Part shown: positions 6,659 to 13,963 of the stretch, piece by piece
Layout: each line of letters begins with the position of its first letter
Numbering within the stretch: position 1 is the stretch's first letter
NCBI GenBank assembly: GCA_009699795.1
Contig: WLNK01000014.1
Location: 1-14,369 of the forward strand
Direction of reading: 5' to 3'
Origin: Actinomycetota bacterium
GTDB lineage: Bacteria; Actinomycetota; Actinomycetes; Nanopelagicales; Nanopelagicaceae
Length of the DNA stretch: 14,369 nucleotides
Made by a program: the position numbers and the translations under genes
The notes under the pieces: model-generated
The model's database searches: none
What the model saw: only the letters and a program-made list of their open reading frames with translations
Told to the model about the DNA's origin: nothing

Positions 6659-8014
6659 ATGACTTCGCGAAGCATTATGTGGTTCCGTCGCGATCTTCGG
6701 ATTTGCGATAACCCTGCGCTCCTTGAAGCAATCAACAGTGCTGATGAGATAGTTCCAGTATTTATACTCGATGAAAAACTTATCAATCAAAGCGGAAGCA
6801 AGCGCCTGGCTTACTTAGGTAATTCACTTCGAGCACTCGATGAATCACTTGGAAACAAATTACATATCTGTGTTGGCGACCAAGTAGAAGTGCTTAAAGA
6901 GTTAAAAGCTCGTTACAACGCAACTTCAGTTCATATCTCAACAGAATTCGAACCCTATGGCGCTGCTCGTGATGCACGAGTGGAAGCGGCAGGCATTTCA
7001 CTTACTCGCACTGGAAGTCCTTACGCAGTTGCTCCCGGTCGAGTTTTAAAGCCAAGTGATGCAACGCCCTATCGGGTTTACACACCTTTTTATCGTGCTT
7101 GGTGTGTACATGGTTGGCGCAAACCAGCTGCTGCTCCTAAAGAAATTAAAGCAGTAACCCCAAGTGAAAAGGACCGAAATTTTCCTGATTGGAAAATACC
7201 TGAAGGTACAGAAATTTTTACAGCTGGAGAAAAAGCAGCACAAGCGCGATGGAAAGTATTTAAAAAAGATGGACTTCAAAGTTATGACGAAGATCGAAAT
7301 TTTGCGGGCATTGACGGCACAAGCAAGTTAAGTGCTCACTTAAAGTGGGGAGAAATCCATCCGCGCACGCTCCTTGCCGAACTGGGAGAAGAAAAAGCGC
7401 ACGATGTTTTTAGAAAAGAAATTGCCTGGCGTGAGTTTTATGCAGATGTCCTCTTTAATAATCCAGGTACTGATACCGAGTATTACGCGCCGAAATTTAA
7501 AGAGATGCGTTACGACAAGCCTGCGCAGCAGTTAAAGGCTTGGCAAGAGGGCCGTACCGGATATCCGTTTGTTGATGCAGGAATGCGACAAATGCTTAAA
7601 GAAGGCTGGATGCATAATCGAGTTCGCATGGTTGTCGCTTCATTCTTAGTTAAAGATCTCCACCTTGAATGGCAGCATGGTGCTGATTTCTTCATGGAGC
7701 ATCTTGTTGATTTCGATGTTGCTTCCAATGCACACGGTTGGCAATGGACTGCAGGATGCGGAACAGATGCGTCGCCTTATTACCGTGTATTTAATCCAAT
7801 CGAACAAGGCCGCCGTTTTGATGAAAACGGCGATTACATCCGCAAATATGTTCCAGAACTTGCACATTTATCTGCAGCAGAAATTCACGAACCTTGGCTT
7901 TTCCTTGACGGTTATTCAAAAGGATATCCTGAGCGAATAGTCGACCACGCCGCTGAACGGATTGAATCACTTGCAAGATTGGAAGAAATTAAAGAAGTAA
8001 AAAAATCAAAGTGA
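6659..8014 (+). CDS. phr: Deoxyribodipyrimidine (CPD) photolyase, class I
   Basis: Light-driven flavoenzyme that splits cyclobutane pyrimidine dimers in DNA. 451 residues, the usual length of class I photolyases. The N-terminal antenna domain starts IMWFRRDLRICDNPAL (6-21). The FAD-binding C-terminal domain shows EIAWREFYADVL (254-265), GRTGYPFVDAGMRQM (298-312), GWMHNRVRMVVASFLVKDL (316-334) and DFDVASNAHGWQWTAG (351-366) followed by PYYRVFNP (373-380). There is no DASH-type insertion that I can see, so repair of double-stranded DNA is the likely role; this suits a sunlit habitat. The start at 6659 avoids overlap with citA and has a -10-like hexamer 7 nt upstream. An in-frame ATG at 6614 is rejected. 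Its 3' end overlaps the convergent GGDEF gene by 9 nt. Confidence 0.95.
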   Translation: MTSRSIMWFRRDLRICDNPALLEAINSADEIVPVFILDEKLINQSGSKRLAYLGNSLRALDESLGNKLHICVGDQVEVLKELKARYNATSVHISTEFEPYGAARDARVEAAGISLTRTGSPYAVAPGRVLKPSDATPYRVYTPFYRAWCVHGWRKPAAAPKEIKAVTPSEKDRNFPDWKIPEGTEIFTAGEKAAQARWKVFKKDGLQSYDEDRNFAGIDGTSKLSAHLKWGEIHPRTLLAELGEEKAHDVFRKEIAWREFYADVLFNNPGTDTEYYAPKFKEMRYDKPAQQLKAWQEGRTGYPFVDAGMRQMLKEGWMHNRVRMVVASFLVKDLHLEWQHGADFFMEHLVDFDVASNAHGWQWTAGCGTDASPYYRVFNPIEQGRRFDENGDYIRKYVPELAHLSAAEIHEPWLFLDGYSKGYPERIVDHAAERIESLARLEEIKEVKKSK

Positions 8015-9379
8015 ATGAATAAGAGAATTTCCATTTCGCTTTGCTTCATACATTGCAGCATCAGCTCGCTGTAATAAATCGCCAGCTCCATCATTTTGTA
8101 CATGCCCAACAGCAACGCTTAAAGCAATTGATTTCCCATCGATATTAACTGGATAACTAAGAGTCGCGCTTAGCGCGTGAGCAACTTCAATCGTTGTTTC
8201 GTATGGCCCCGAAACTATTACTCCGAATTCATCTCCGCCAAGCCTGGCGAGAATCGCGCCAGTTGGAAGTGATCTCGAAAATCTTGCAGCAACTTGCCGC
8301 AAAACCAAATCTCCCATCTCATGTCCGTACTGATCATTGACAGGTTTAAATCCATTGAGATCAAGTAAGAGCAGCGCACTTTCGGTATTGCTTAAAGAAT
8401 CTAATTCTGCAATGAGGCGCCTTCTATTTGGTAAGCCAGTGAGTTCATCTGTTCTTGCAAGAATTTTTTCTTCACCTAAATTGCGTGAATGCTTAAGGAC
8501 AAGTGCCATGCGAATAAAGGCGAGAAACAACGTCGCAATCGTTGGTAACACTATAAATGCCGGAAAGTATCCTGGGCGAAGTGCAATGATTGCTAAGAGC
8601 GTTGGACTCATAAATACAGAGAGAGCAATAAAAGCGGGATGAATAGCAATCTCTCGGTTTTGTTTGGGGGCTTTCTTCCAAAATGAAAAAGAGATCAAGA
8701 CAACACCAAGTATCCAGCCTTCATCGCTAAATTGCCCAAATTGATAGTTTCCGTTGAGATTTAGCCAGAGAAAGAGAAAATCTGTCAGCGCAAAAATTAA
8801 AACACCAAGTGAAAGTAAAGCTATTCGTGCATTAAATCTTTGAGTCACAAATGAAATTGCCACCGAGACAATCAGTATCAAATCGCAAACCGGATATAGA
8901 AGTGAAAAGAAAGCTTCCGTGCTGCTCCCTGGAAATTTTGGAAGAATTTGCCCAAGAAGTAGCGCTGTAACAATTGCTGTAAGCCCGAGTCCAAAGATTG
9001 CAGAGTCTAAGAGTTCGAGAGTTCCGACCTTGCGTTTTCTTCCGGTCGCCCGTGGTATTGCCACAAGTACACAGGGATAGAAAAGTGTGTAAAAAATATT
9101 AGAAATGAGTGTTGAATACTCTGGTAGTTCTGAGAACTGGCTAAAACTTGAAATTGCAGATCCGATTCCCCATGAAGTAAGCGCCAAAGCAATCATGGCA
9201 ACTGCGATATGGTCGTTGTGCAGGGGAGCTTGAAAAAGAGTTACGACTGAAATTAAGACAATCACGTTGTATAAATACAAATCGAGGCCAACCGTTGGCG
9301 TTGATATAAATAAACGAGTTAAAAGATGGGCAATAAGCAATACGGGTGCAATCCACCTGGCCATCATGTAAATTCGCAC
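8006..9379 (-). CDS. Membrane-bound diguanylate cyclase (GGDEF)
   Basis: 457-residue protein that should make cyclic di-GMP from two GTP at the inner face of the membrane. About ten hydrophobic segments cover residues 7-295 with no recognised sensor family, followed by a coiled linker (KHSRNLGEEKIL) and a GGDEF domain (about 305-457) with TDELTGLPNRRR (310-321), LLDLNGFKPVND (338-349) and an intact RLGGDEF (379-385). The place of the RxxD inhibitory site, just before the motif, reads PTGA (372-375), so product feedback at the I-site is probably lost. There is no EAL or HD-GYP partner in the window. The start is uncertain: GTG 9379 (used here) or the ATGs at 9367 and 9364, with AGGTG 9 nt before 9367. 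It is divergent from the Rieske gene and converges on phr. Confidence 0.93.
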   Translation of the reverse strand: MRIYMMARWIAPVLLIAHLLTRLFISTPTVGLDLYLYNVIVLISVVTLFQAPLHNDHIAVAMIALALTSWGIGSAISSFSQFSELPEYSTLISNIFYTLFYPCVLVAIPRATGRKRKVGTLELLDSAIFGLGLTAIVTALLLGQILPKFPGSSTEAFFSLLYPVCDLILIVSVAISFVTQRFNARIALLSLGVLIFALTDFLFLWLNLNGNYQFGQFSDEGWILGVVLISFSFWKKAPKQNREIAIHPAFIALSVFMSPTLLAIIALRPGYFPAFIVLPTIATLFLAFIRMALVLKHSRNLGEEKILARTDELTGLPNRRRLIAELDSLSNTESALLLLDLNGFKPVNDQYGHEMGDLVLRQVAARFSRSLPTGAILARLGGDEFGVIVSGPYETTIEVAHALSATLSYPVNIDGKSIALSVAVGHVQNDGAGDLLQRADAAMYEAKRNGNSLIHSL

Positions 9380-9429
9380 CTAGTTATTAAAGTCAGAGTT
9401 AGCCATAAACCGAATAGGGGAAGCCATAG

Positions 9430-9855
9430 ATGTCAGCAGAAATATCTCGCCGCGAAGTCCTTTGTGGGGTCGCACTTCTATCCCTTGGAACAGCGATTTC
9501 ATTAGATTCAGCCGTTGCAGCAACCGGTTACAAAGTATTAGCTAGCGGCAAAGTAGAAGTAGATATTGCGGCTAACCCTGCAATTGCAAAGGTTGGAGGC
9601 GTTCTGCGCATTGATGACGTGAAGGGAAAATCAATCGCAGTTGTACGCACAAGCACTGCAAAGACTGGATATAAAGCAATCGATTTAAGTTGCACACATC
9701 AAGGAGTTCCTGTCGAGCAATCAAGTGCTGGATGGATGTGTCCAGCGCATGGCTCGCAGTTCACGCTTGCGGGGAAGAAGATAAGCGGATTAGCTCGCGG
9801 TCCACTTAAGAATTTAACTATTGCTGTAACACCAACCAAGTTAACTATCGGTTAA
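9430..9855 (+). CDS. Exported Rieske [2Fe-2S] protein
   Basis: 141-residue small iron-sulfur electron carrier. The N-terminus has a twin-Arg signal (SRREVL at 6-11, a hydrophobic run to about 25, cleavage probably after AVA or AVAA near 30), so it is likely exported folded by Tat. The Rieske domain ligands are Cys88-x-His90 and Cys104-x-x-His107 (CTH and CPAHGS). The two extra Cys that form a disulfide in bc1-type Rieske proteins are absent (Val93, Ala106), making a quinol-oxidising bc-complex subunit unlikely; a stand-alone ferredoxin-like carrier is more likely. AGGGG lies 9 nt before the ATG. No oxygenase or cytochrome partner is adjacent; the 3' end overlaps the convergent ChoD-like gene by 11 nt. 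Partner unknown. Confidence 0.9.
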   Translation: MSAEISRREVLCGVALLSLGTAISLDSAVAATGYKVLASGKVEVDIAANPAIAKVGGVLRIDDVKGKSIAVVRTSTAKTGYKAIDLSCTHQGVPVEQSSAGWMCPAHGSQFTLAGKKISGLARGPLKNLTIAVTPTKLTIG

Positions 9856-11494
9856 TTATTAACTCCCCAATTGCTCCTCTTGGCACAACTGGATGCGTTG
9901 GTGCGACTGCTTCAACTTTTTTATAGGCAGATCCTTGAGCAGGTCTTGTGTCCGGCTGATTTTTATTTGGCCACATGGACATAGCGCGTTCTGCTTGAGC
10001 CGTAATTGTGAGAGATGGATTGACTCCGAGATTTGCTGTAATTGTTGAGCCATCAACGATATGAAGCGTTGGGTAATTCCAAACTCGGTGATACGGATCT
10101 ATTACTCCAGTTGAATCGCTATCTCCGATCACACAACCACCAACAAAGTGAGCGGTAAATGGAGCGCCAATGAGATCTCCATAATGTCCACCAGTAATAC
10201 CGCCGTATTTCTTGGCAATGTGGCGGACTGCTTCGTTCCCGGCAGGAATATAAGTTGCATTTGGCTGATCGGAGTTATTTGTAGAAGTTAATTTAAATCC
10301 GAAGATTCCACGTTTACCCTTTACCGTTATCGAAGAGTCTACGTCCTGCATTACAAGTGCGATAACAGTCTTCTCACTCCATGCACGGACATTTAATAGG
10401 CGGCCGATTAATTTTGGATTCTTTAGGAAGTTTTTCCACCATTGACGGCGGCGATCTTTTGGTGAATGTGAGTCGGTCATAATAGTTTGAAGCAGACCCA
10501 TCGCATTGCTTCCCTTGCCATATCTAACTGGTTCGATATGTGTGTGCTCATCTGGAAAGAATGATGAGGTAATTGCGCTTCCTTCACTGAAATCTATTTC
10601 TTTTGAATTCATAAGCGCACCTGTAAGTGCTTCACTGTTGGTGCGTGATAGTTCGCCCAATCTGGATGAAATCTTTGGTAAGTGACCTTTAGCTTTCATT
10701 TTATGAAGAAGTTTTTGAGTATTAAATGTTCCGGCTGCAACAACTAGCTCTTTGGCCAGAAATTCTTGACGTCCTGCACGAATAATCCATTTGCCATCTT
10801 CACGTTGCCAAAATTCCTTTACTGTTGTTCGTGGAAAGACCTCGGCTCCAGCTTTTTCAGCAAGACCCAAATAATTCTTCGGCAAAGTATTTTTTGCGTT
10901 ATGTCTGCAGCCGGTCATGCATTCACCGCAGTTGGTACAGCCAGAGCGAGTTGGTCCGACACCGCCAAAAAATGGGTCAGATTTCTTTATTCCAGCTCCC
11001 TCACCAAAATAAACACCAAGAGGAGCCATCTTGAATGTATGACCTACGCCCATCTCCTCTGCAGCATGTTTCATCGCGGCATCACTATTTGAAAAGAATG
11101 GATTTTCAACAACACCGAGCATGCGACGTGCTTGGTCATACCAAGGAGTTAATTCGCTCTTCCAGTCTGTAATTTGCGCCCATTGAGGATCTTGAAAATA
11201 TTTATCTCCAGGCTGATAAAGCGTGTTGGCGTAAACGAGTGAGCCACCACCAACTCCAGCACCGCAAAGTACAAGAACATCTGGAAGGAAATGTATTCGT
11301 TGAACTCCATGGAGTCCGAGTTTTGGGGCGAATAAAAACTTATTTAAGCGCCAAGAAGTTTTTGGAAAATCTGCATCTTCAAATCTTTTTCCTGCTTCGA
11401 GTATTCCGACGGAATAGCCTTTTTCAGTTAATCGAAGCGCAGTAACCGAACCACCAAAACCGGATCCGATTACTACGACATCGAACTGTTTCAT
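9845..11494 (-). CDS. GMC-family FAD oxidoreductase, ChoD-like
   Basis: 549-residue flavoprotein of the glucose-methanol-choline family, closely patterned on M. tuberculosis ChoD (Rv3409c), annotated as cholesterol oxidase. FAD site VVIGSGFGGSVTALRLTEKGY (7-27) with ILEAGKRF; FAD-binding GAGVGGGSLVYANTLY (78-93). A cysteine set at 186, 189, 192 and 196 (CxxCxxCxxxC) is the canonical spacing for a [4Fe-4S] cluster and is also in ChoD as I remember it. The C-terminus has TAHFVGGCVIGD, DPYHRVWNYPTLHIVDGS and NLGVNPSLTITAQAERA. The true substrate is unknown; a steroid or other hydrophobic alcohol is inference from the name alone. No signal peptide. The start overlaps the stop of the upstream saccharopine-dehydrogenase-like gene (ATGA), so the two are translationally coupled. 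Confidence 0.9.
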   Translation of the reverse strand: MKQFDVVVIGSGFGGSVTALRLTEKGYSVGILEAGKRFEDADFPKTSWRLNKFLFAPKLGLHGVQRIHFLPDVLVLCGAGVGGGSLVYANTLYQPGDKYFQDPQWAQITDWKSELTPWYDQARRMLGVVENPFFSNSDAAMKHAAEEMGVGHTFKMAPLGVYFGEGAGIKKSDPFFGGVGPTRSGCTNCGECMTGCRHNAKNTLPKNYLGLAEKAGAEVFPRTTVKEFWQREDGKWIIRAGRQEFLAKELVVAAGTFNTQKLLHKMKAKGHLPKISSRLGELSRTNSEALTGALMNSKEIDFSEGSAITSSFFPDEHTHIEPVRYGKGSNAMGLLQTIMTDSHSPKDRRRQWWKNFLKNPKLIGRLLNVRAWSEKTVIALVMQDVDSSITVKGKRGIFGFKLTSTNNSDQPNATYIPAGNEAVRHIAKKYGGITGGHYGDLIGAPFTAHFVGGCVIGDSDSTGVIDPYHRVWNYPTLHIVDGSTITANLGVNPSLTITAQAERAMSMWPNKNQPDTRPAQGSAYKKVEAVAPTHPVVPRGAIGELIINR

Positions 11495-12741
11495 ATTGTC
11501 AGAGTATTCAATTCATCAACTGAAATATCACTGGAATCTTCTTCGCGAATATTCCATGATGTTCCGTATGACTCCAAAAGATCTAAAAATGGTTTTGCCT
11601 CAAACCATTCAGGACCGTTAACACCCTCGGGAACCCAAGCACCTTTATGAATTAACTCCATCGCAATAACTGGATTAATCGCAGTCTGCCAAACAACAGC
11701 TTGATCGCCGTACTCAGACATTGACCATGCATTATCTACAACGTTATAGATATAACAGGCATAGGGCTTTCCTTCTTTATTTAATCCACGAACTAAAGCT
11801 CCAGCACAAGTTTTGCCTTTCATGCGTTCGCCAAGAGTTGCAGGATCTGGAAGAGAAGCAGCAAGTAGGTCGCGTGGTGAAACTTGATGTCCTTGAACAT
11901 CAACTGTGTCTTTTCGATCCATACCAAGCATGTGGATGGTTTTAAGAGTCGTGATGAACTGTGCGCCAAGTCCGTATTTGAAGTTAACTTTCTTAGCATC
12001 AACTTTCTGCGGAATAAGCACAACTTCTTCGTGCTCCACATTTACACATTCGACTGGGCCAATACCTTCTGGGAAATCAAAAGTTTCGATCTCGCTAAAT
12101 GGTTCTGTTGTGTACCAACCGCGTCCGTCTTCCCAAACCAGCGGTGGATTCAGACACTCTTCGATAGTTGTCCAGATTGAGAATGATGGCGCGAAATCTG
12201 CACCTTCGACAACCAAGTTTGAACCATCGAGGACGGTAATTGAATCAATTCGGCTGAAGAGATGGTCAGAGGCATAACGTGCAAAGACATCGCTCATGCC
12301 GGGTTCGATTCCCATTCCGACAAGTGCGTAAATCTTTCGCTCACACCAATTCCAGTCGCGCGCGAATTGCTCGTCACCAAGCTTCACGCCAGTTTCTGAA
12401 TTTGGATAGTGAGGGTGTGGACGCGATAGTGACATCGCCATATCCATGTAGTTCACATTTTCAATTTCACAAGCCAAGAAGATTGGCATTACAAAACGCG
12501 GATCTACCGCGTTGATGACAATATCGGGATCAGCTTTACGAATCAGCGCACGTACGTCCTCGAGTTCTGCAGCATTCACCTCCGCCGCGGAGAATCGTGA
12601 ATCATGTACTTTTGTTACGGCTGCTTCAGCACGTGACAGATTGCGGTCTGCAATAACCATCGACGTAATAAATTTTCTACGTGATGCGATATTTGCGATT
12701 GCACTGCCAACGCCGCCTGCGCCGATAACGAGCGCTTTCAT
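11491..12741 (-). CDS. Saccharopine dehydrogenase-like oxidoreductase
   Basis: 416-residue NAD(P)-dependent oxidoreductase of the saccharopine dehydrogenase / carboxynorspermidine synthase family. The N-terminal Rossmann fold begins MKALVIGAGGVGSAIA with the glycine motif at 7-12; DPDIVINAVDPRFVMPI (74-90) and VNYMDMAMS (99-107) are typical. After LVGMGIEPGMSDVFARYA (140-157) comes the family C-terminal catalytic domain, ending with YNVVDNAWSMSEYGDQAVVWQTAINP and GAWVPEGVNGPEWF. Possible substrates are saccharopine, carboxynorspermidine or a related imine; no decarboxylase partner (NspC) or lysine-2-oxoglutarate reductase is in view, so none is chosen. The ATG at 12741 has GAGAGG with a 5-nt spacer and a TATATT -10 candidate further up (12753-12758). 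It overlaps the ChoD-like gene by 4 nt. Confidence 0.88.
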   Translation of the reverse strand: MKALVIGAGGVGSAIANIASRRKFITSMVIADRNLSRAEAAVTKVHDSRFSAAEVNAAELEDVRALIRKADPDIVINAVDPRFVMPIFLACEIENVNYMDMAMSLSRPHPHYPNSETGVKLGDEQFARDWNWCERKIYALVGMGIEPGMSDVFARYASDHLFSRIDSITVLDGSNLVVEGADFAPSFSIWTTIEECLNPPLVWEDGRGWYTTEPFSEIETFDFPEGIGPVECVNVEHEEVVLIPQKVDAKKVNFKYGLGAQFITTLKTIHMLGMDRKDTVDVQGHQVSPRDLLAASLPDPATLGERMKGKTCAGALVRGLNKEGKPYACYIYNVVDNAWSMSEYGDQAVVWQTAINPVIAMELIHKGAWVPEGVNGPEWFEAKPFLDLLESYGTSWNIREEDSSDISVDELNTLTI

Positions 12742-12766
12742 GGTGGCCTCTCAATATAAGTTACGC

Positions 12767-12788
12767 GTCATAATCGAATTACTATGAC
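12767..12788. repeat. Operator-like inverted repeat upstream of the dehydrogenase gene
   Basis: GTCATA-N10-TATGAC: two perfect 6-bp arms with centres 16 nt apart, roughly one and a half helical turns. It lies between the divergent saccharopine-dehydrogenase-like gene and tRNA-Arg, upstream of the TATATT candidate of the former and 4 nt before the -35 of the latter. Position and shape suit a dimeric repressor or activator site; no regulator gene is adjacent. Confidence 0.35.
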
Positions 12789-12792
12789 TGCT

Positions 12793-12821
12793 TTGTGAGC
12801 CTAGGTTACCGCTCGTATAAC
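12793..12821 (+). promoter_or_regulatory. tRNA-Arg promoter (TTGTGA-N17-TATAAC)
   Basis: TTGTGA at 12793-12798 and TATAAC at 12816-12821 are separated by 17 nt, the best housekeeping sigma-factor promoter in the window. Transcription would start near 12828, giving a 5' leader of about 25 nt before the mature tRNA. Confidence 0.65.
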
Positions 12822-12829
12822 CTTCTGCC

Positions 12830-12845
12830 AATACGCATGCGTATT
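12830..12845. repeat. Perfect 16-bp palindrome in the tRNA leader
   Basis: AATACGCATGCGTATT is its own reverse complement over all 16 bases. It lies just downstream of the predicted transcript start and 7 nt before the tRNA. With no loop it would fold poorly as RNA, so a DNA-binding site for a dimer is the more natural reading, though chance is possible. Confidence 0.45.
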
Positions 12846-12852
12846 TATGCAG

Positions 12853-12925
12853 GTCCCTGTAGCTCAGTGGATAGAGCAACCGCCTCCTAAGCGGTAGGTC
12901 GCCGGTTCAACTCCGGCCAGGGACA
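12853..12925 (+). tRNA. tRNA-Arg (anticodon CCU)
   Basis: A complete cloverleaf can be drawn: acceptor GTCCCTG (12853-12859) with CAGGGAC (12918-12924) and discriminator A; D arm GCTC/GAGC; anticodon stem ACCGC (12879-12883) with GCGGT (12891-12895) around loop CTCCTAA, anticodon CCT at 12886-12888; T arm GCCGG-TTCAACT-CCGGC (12901-12917). It reads AGG codons. The 3' CCA is not encoded (sequence continues CAAAA), so CCA must be added by a nucleotidyltransferase. The gene sits 20 nt from the 3' end of the convergent purU. No intrinsic terminator follows. Confidence 0.98.
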
Positions 12926-12945
12926 CAAAAAGAAATGTGATTATT

Positions 12946-13785
12946 TTAAGAAAAAATTACGGTGCGTTTACCAACTACGAAAATTCGATCCTCTGCATAA
13001 AGTTTTACAGCTTTAGCTAGTACACGTCTTTCGATATCACGACCGAGAGCAATCAGCTCTTCAGGGGTAGCTGAGTGCGTCACGTGTGCAACATCTTGCT
13101 CGATAATTGGGCCTTCATCTAAATCAGAAGTAACAAAATGAGCCGTAGCTCCAATTATTTTCACACCACGATCATGTGCTTGGTGATACGGCTTAGCACC
13201 TTTAAATCCTGGCAAGAATGAATGATGAATGTTAATAATTTTGCCTGGCATGGAGGCACAAAAATCACTTGACAGCACTTGCATGTATCGGGCGAGTACA
13301 ACGAAATCAATCTTAAGTTTCTTAATTTCCTCAACTATCAGTTTTTCTTGGCTCGCTTTTGAAGAATCAGTAACTGGAAGATGCAGGAATGGAATTCCAT
13401 GAGATTCAACTAAAGATTGCAATTCTTTGTGATTTGAAATCACAAGAGGTATTTCGATAGGAAGTTCGCCGAGTTCGAGTAGGTACATCAAATCTCTAAG
13501 ACAGTGGCTCTCTTTCGTCACTAGTACCAGTGCGCGAGGCTTCTCTTCTGTAGGTCGAATATGAAGTGTCGGAGAAAAGCGAGATAAACCATCGCTCAAA
13601 CTCGTAGTGGCTCGCTCTAAACCCTGTGAAGACTCAAACCGCGTGCGCATTACAAAAGTGTTTGTGGCGTGATCGGTAAATTGCTGATTCTCAATAATGT
13701 TTCCATCGCAAGCTAAAACAGCGCTCGTCATCGCATGGACTATGCCAGGTTGATCTGCACACTGAAGAGTTGCTAGTAGATCCAT
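12946..13785 (-). CDS. purU: Formyltetrahydrofolate deformylase
   Basis: Hydrolyses 10-formyl-THF to THF and formate, balancing one-carbon pools and supplying formate. 279 residues from the ATG at 13785. An N-terminal ACT-type regulatory domain (1-75; CADQPGIVHAMTSAVLACDGN at 9-29) is followed by a formyltransferase-like catalytic domain with VLVTKESHCLRDL, VVLARYMQVLS (162-172), INIHHSFLPGFKGAKPYHQA (184-203, Asn185 and His187) and TSDLDEGPIIEQ (219-230, catalytic Asp223 by alignment to PurN). The ACT domain and ARYMQ signature separate it from PurN. An upstream TTG at 13791 is rejected: the ATG has a TACCCT hexamer exactly 6 nt before it. The gene converges on tRNA-Arg and is divergent from a small acidic ORF. 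Confidence 0.96.
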   Translation of the reverse strand: MDLLATLQCADQPGIVHAMTSAVLACDGNIIENQQFTDHATNTFVMRTRFESSQGLERATTSLSDGLSRFSPTLHIRPTEEKPRALVLVTKESHCLRDLMYLLELGELPIEIPLVISNHKELQSLVESHGIPFLHLPVTDSSKASQEKLIVEEIKKLKIDFVVLARYMQVLSSDFCASMPGKIINIHHSFLPGFKGAKPYHQAHDRGVKIIGATAHFVTSDLDEGPIIEQDVAHVTHSATPEELIALGRDIERRVLAKAVKLYAEDRIFVVGKRTVIFS

Positions 13786-13791
13786 CTTCAA

Positions 13792-13797
13792 AGGGTA
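13792..13797 (-). promoter_or_regulatory. Putative -10 (TACCCT) of leaderless purU transcript
   Basis: Minus-strand TACCCT, 6 nt (TTGAAG), then the purU ATG. A transcript starting at the ATG would not contain the upstream TTG codon, which helps decide the start. Confidence 0.5.
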
Positions 13798-13843
13798 GAG
13801 GTTTGCTCGGAATTAAAAAAATTACGCGTACGATTAGCTCATC

Positions 13844-13963
13844 ATGAGTGATTTATTTCCCAGCACAACCGATGATGAACGCGATCCTCGCGAAGATTCA
13901 ACGGAAGAGTCAAAGCGCATTGAGGAAATAAAAGGGGATAAGCCCCCACATCACGACGAGTAA
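13844..13963 (+). CDS. 39-residue acidic small protein (hypothetical)
   Basis: ORF of 39 codons encoding a strongly hydrophilic, acidic peptide (MSDLFPSTTDDERDP..., ending KPPHHDE) with no signal peptide, no membrane segment and no cysteine; probably disordered. It exactly fills the gap between divergent purU and convergent fmdB: its TAA ends at 13963 and the fmdB stop begins at 13964. TACGAT at 13829-13834 could be a -10 with a 9-nt distance to the ATG, longer than in the leaderless neighbours; no Shine-Dalgarno sequence is seen. I do not recognise a family. The tight fit and acidic composition with normal codons argue for a real gene, but a chance ORF of this size cannot be excluded. Confidence 0.45.
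   Translation: MSDLFPSTTDDERDPREDSTEESKRIEEIKGDKPPHHDE

Noticed and set aside
11884..12787. Plus-strand open frames opposite the saccharopine-dehydrogenase-like gene
   Set aside because: They are antisense shadows with no family signature; the minus-strand gene has full-length domain structure.
12921..12945. Possible terminator after tRNA-Arg (CACA...TGTG)
   Set aside because: A 4-bp stem with an A-rich loop and no following T-run on the plus strand is within chance.
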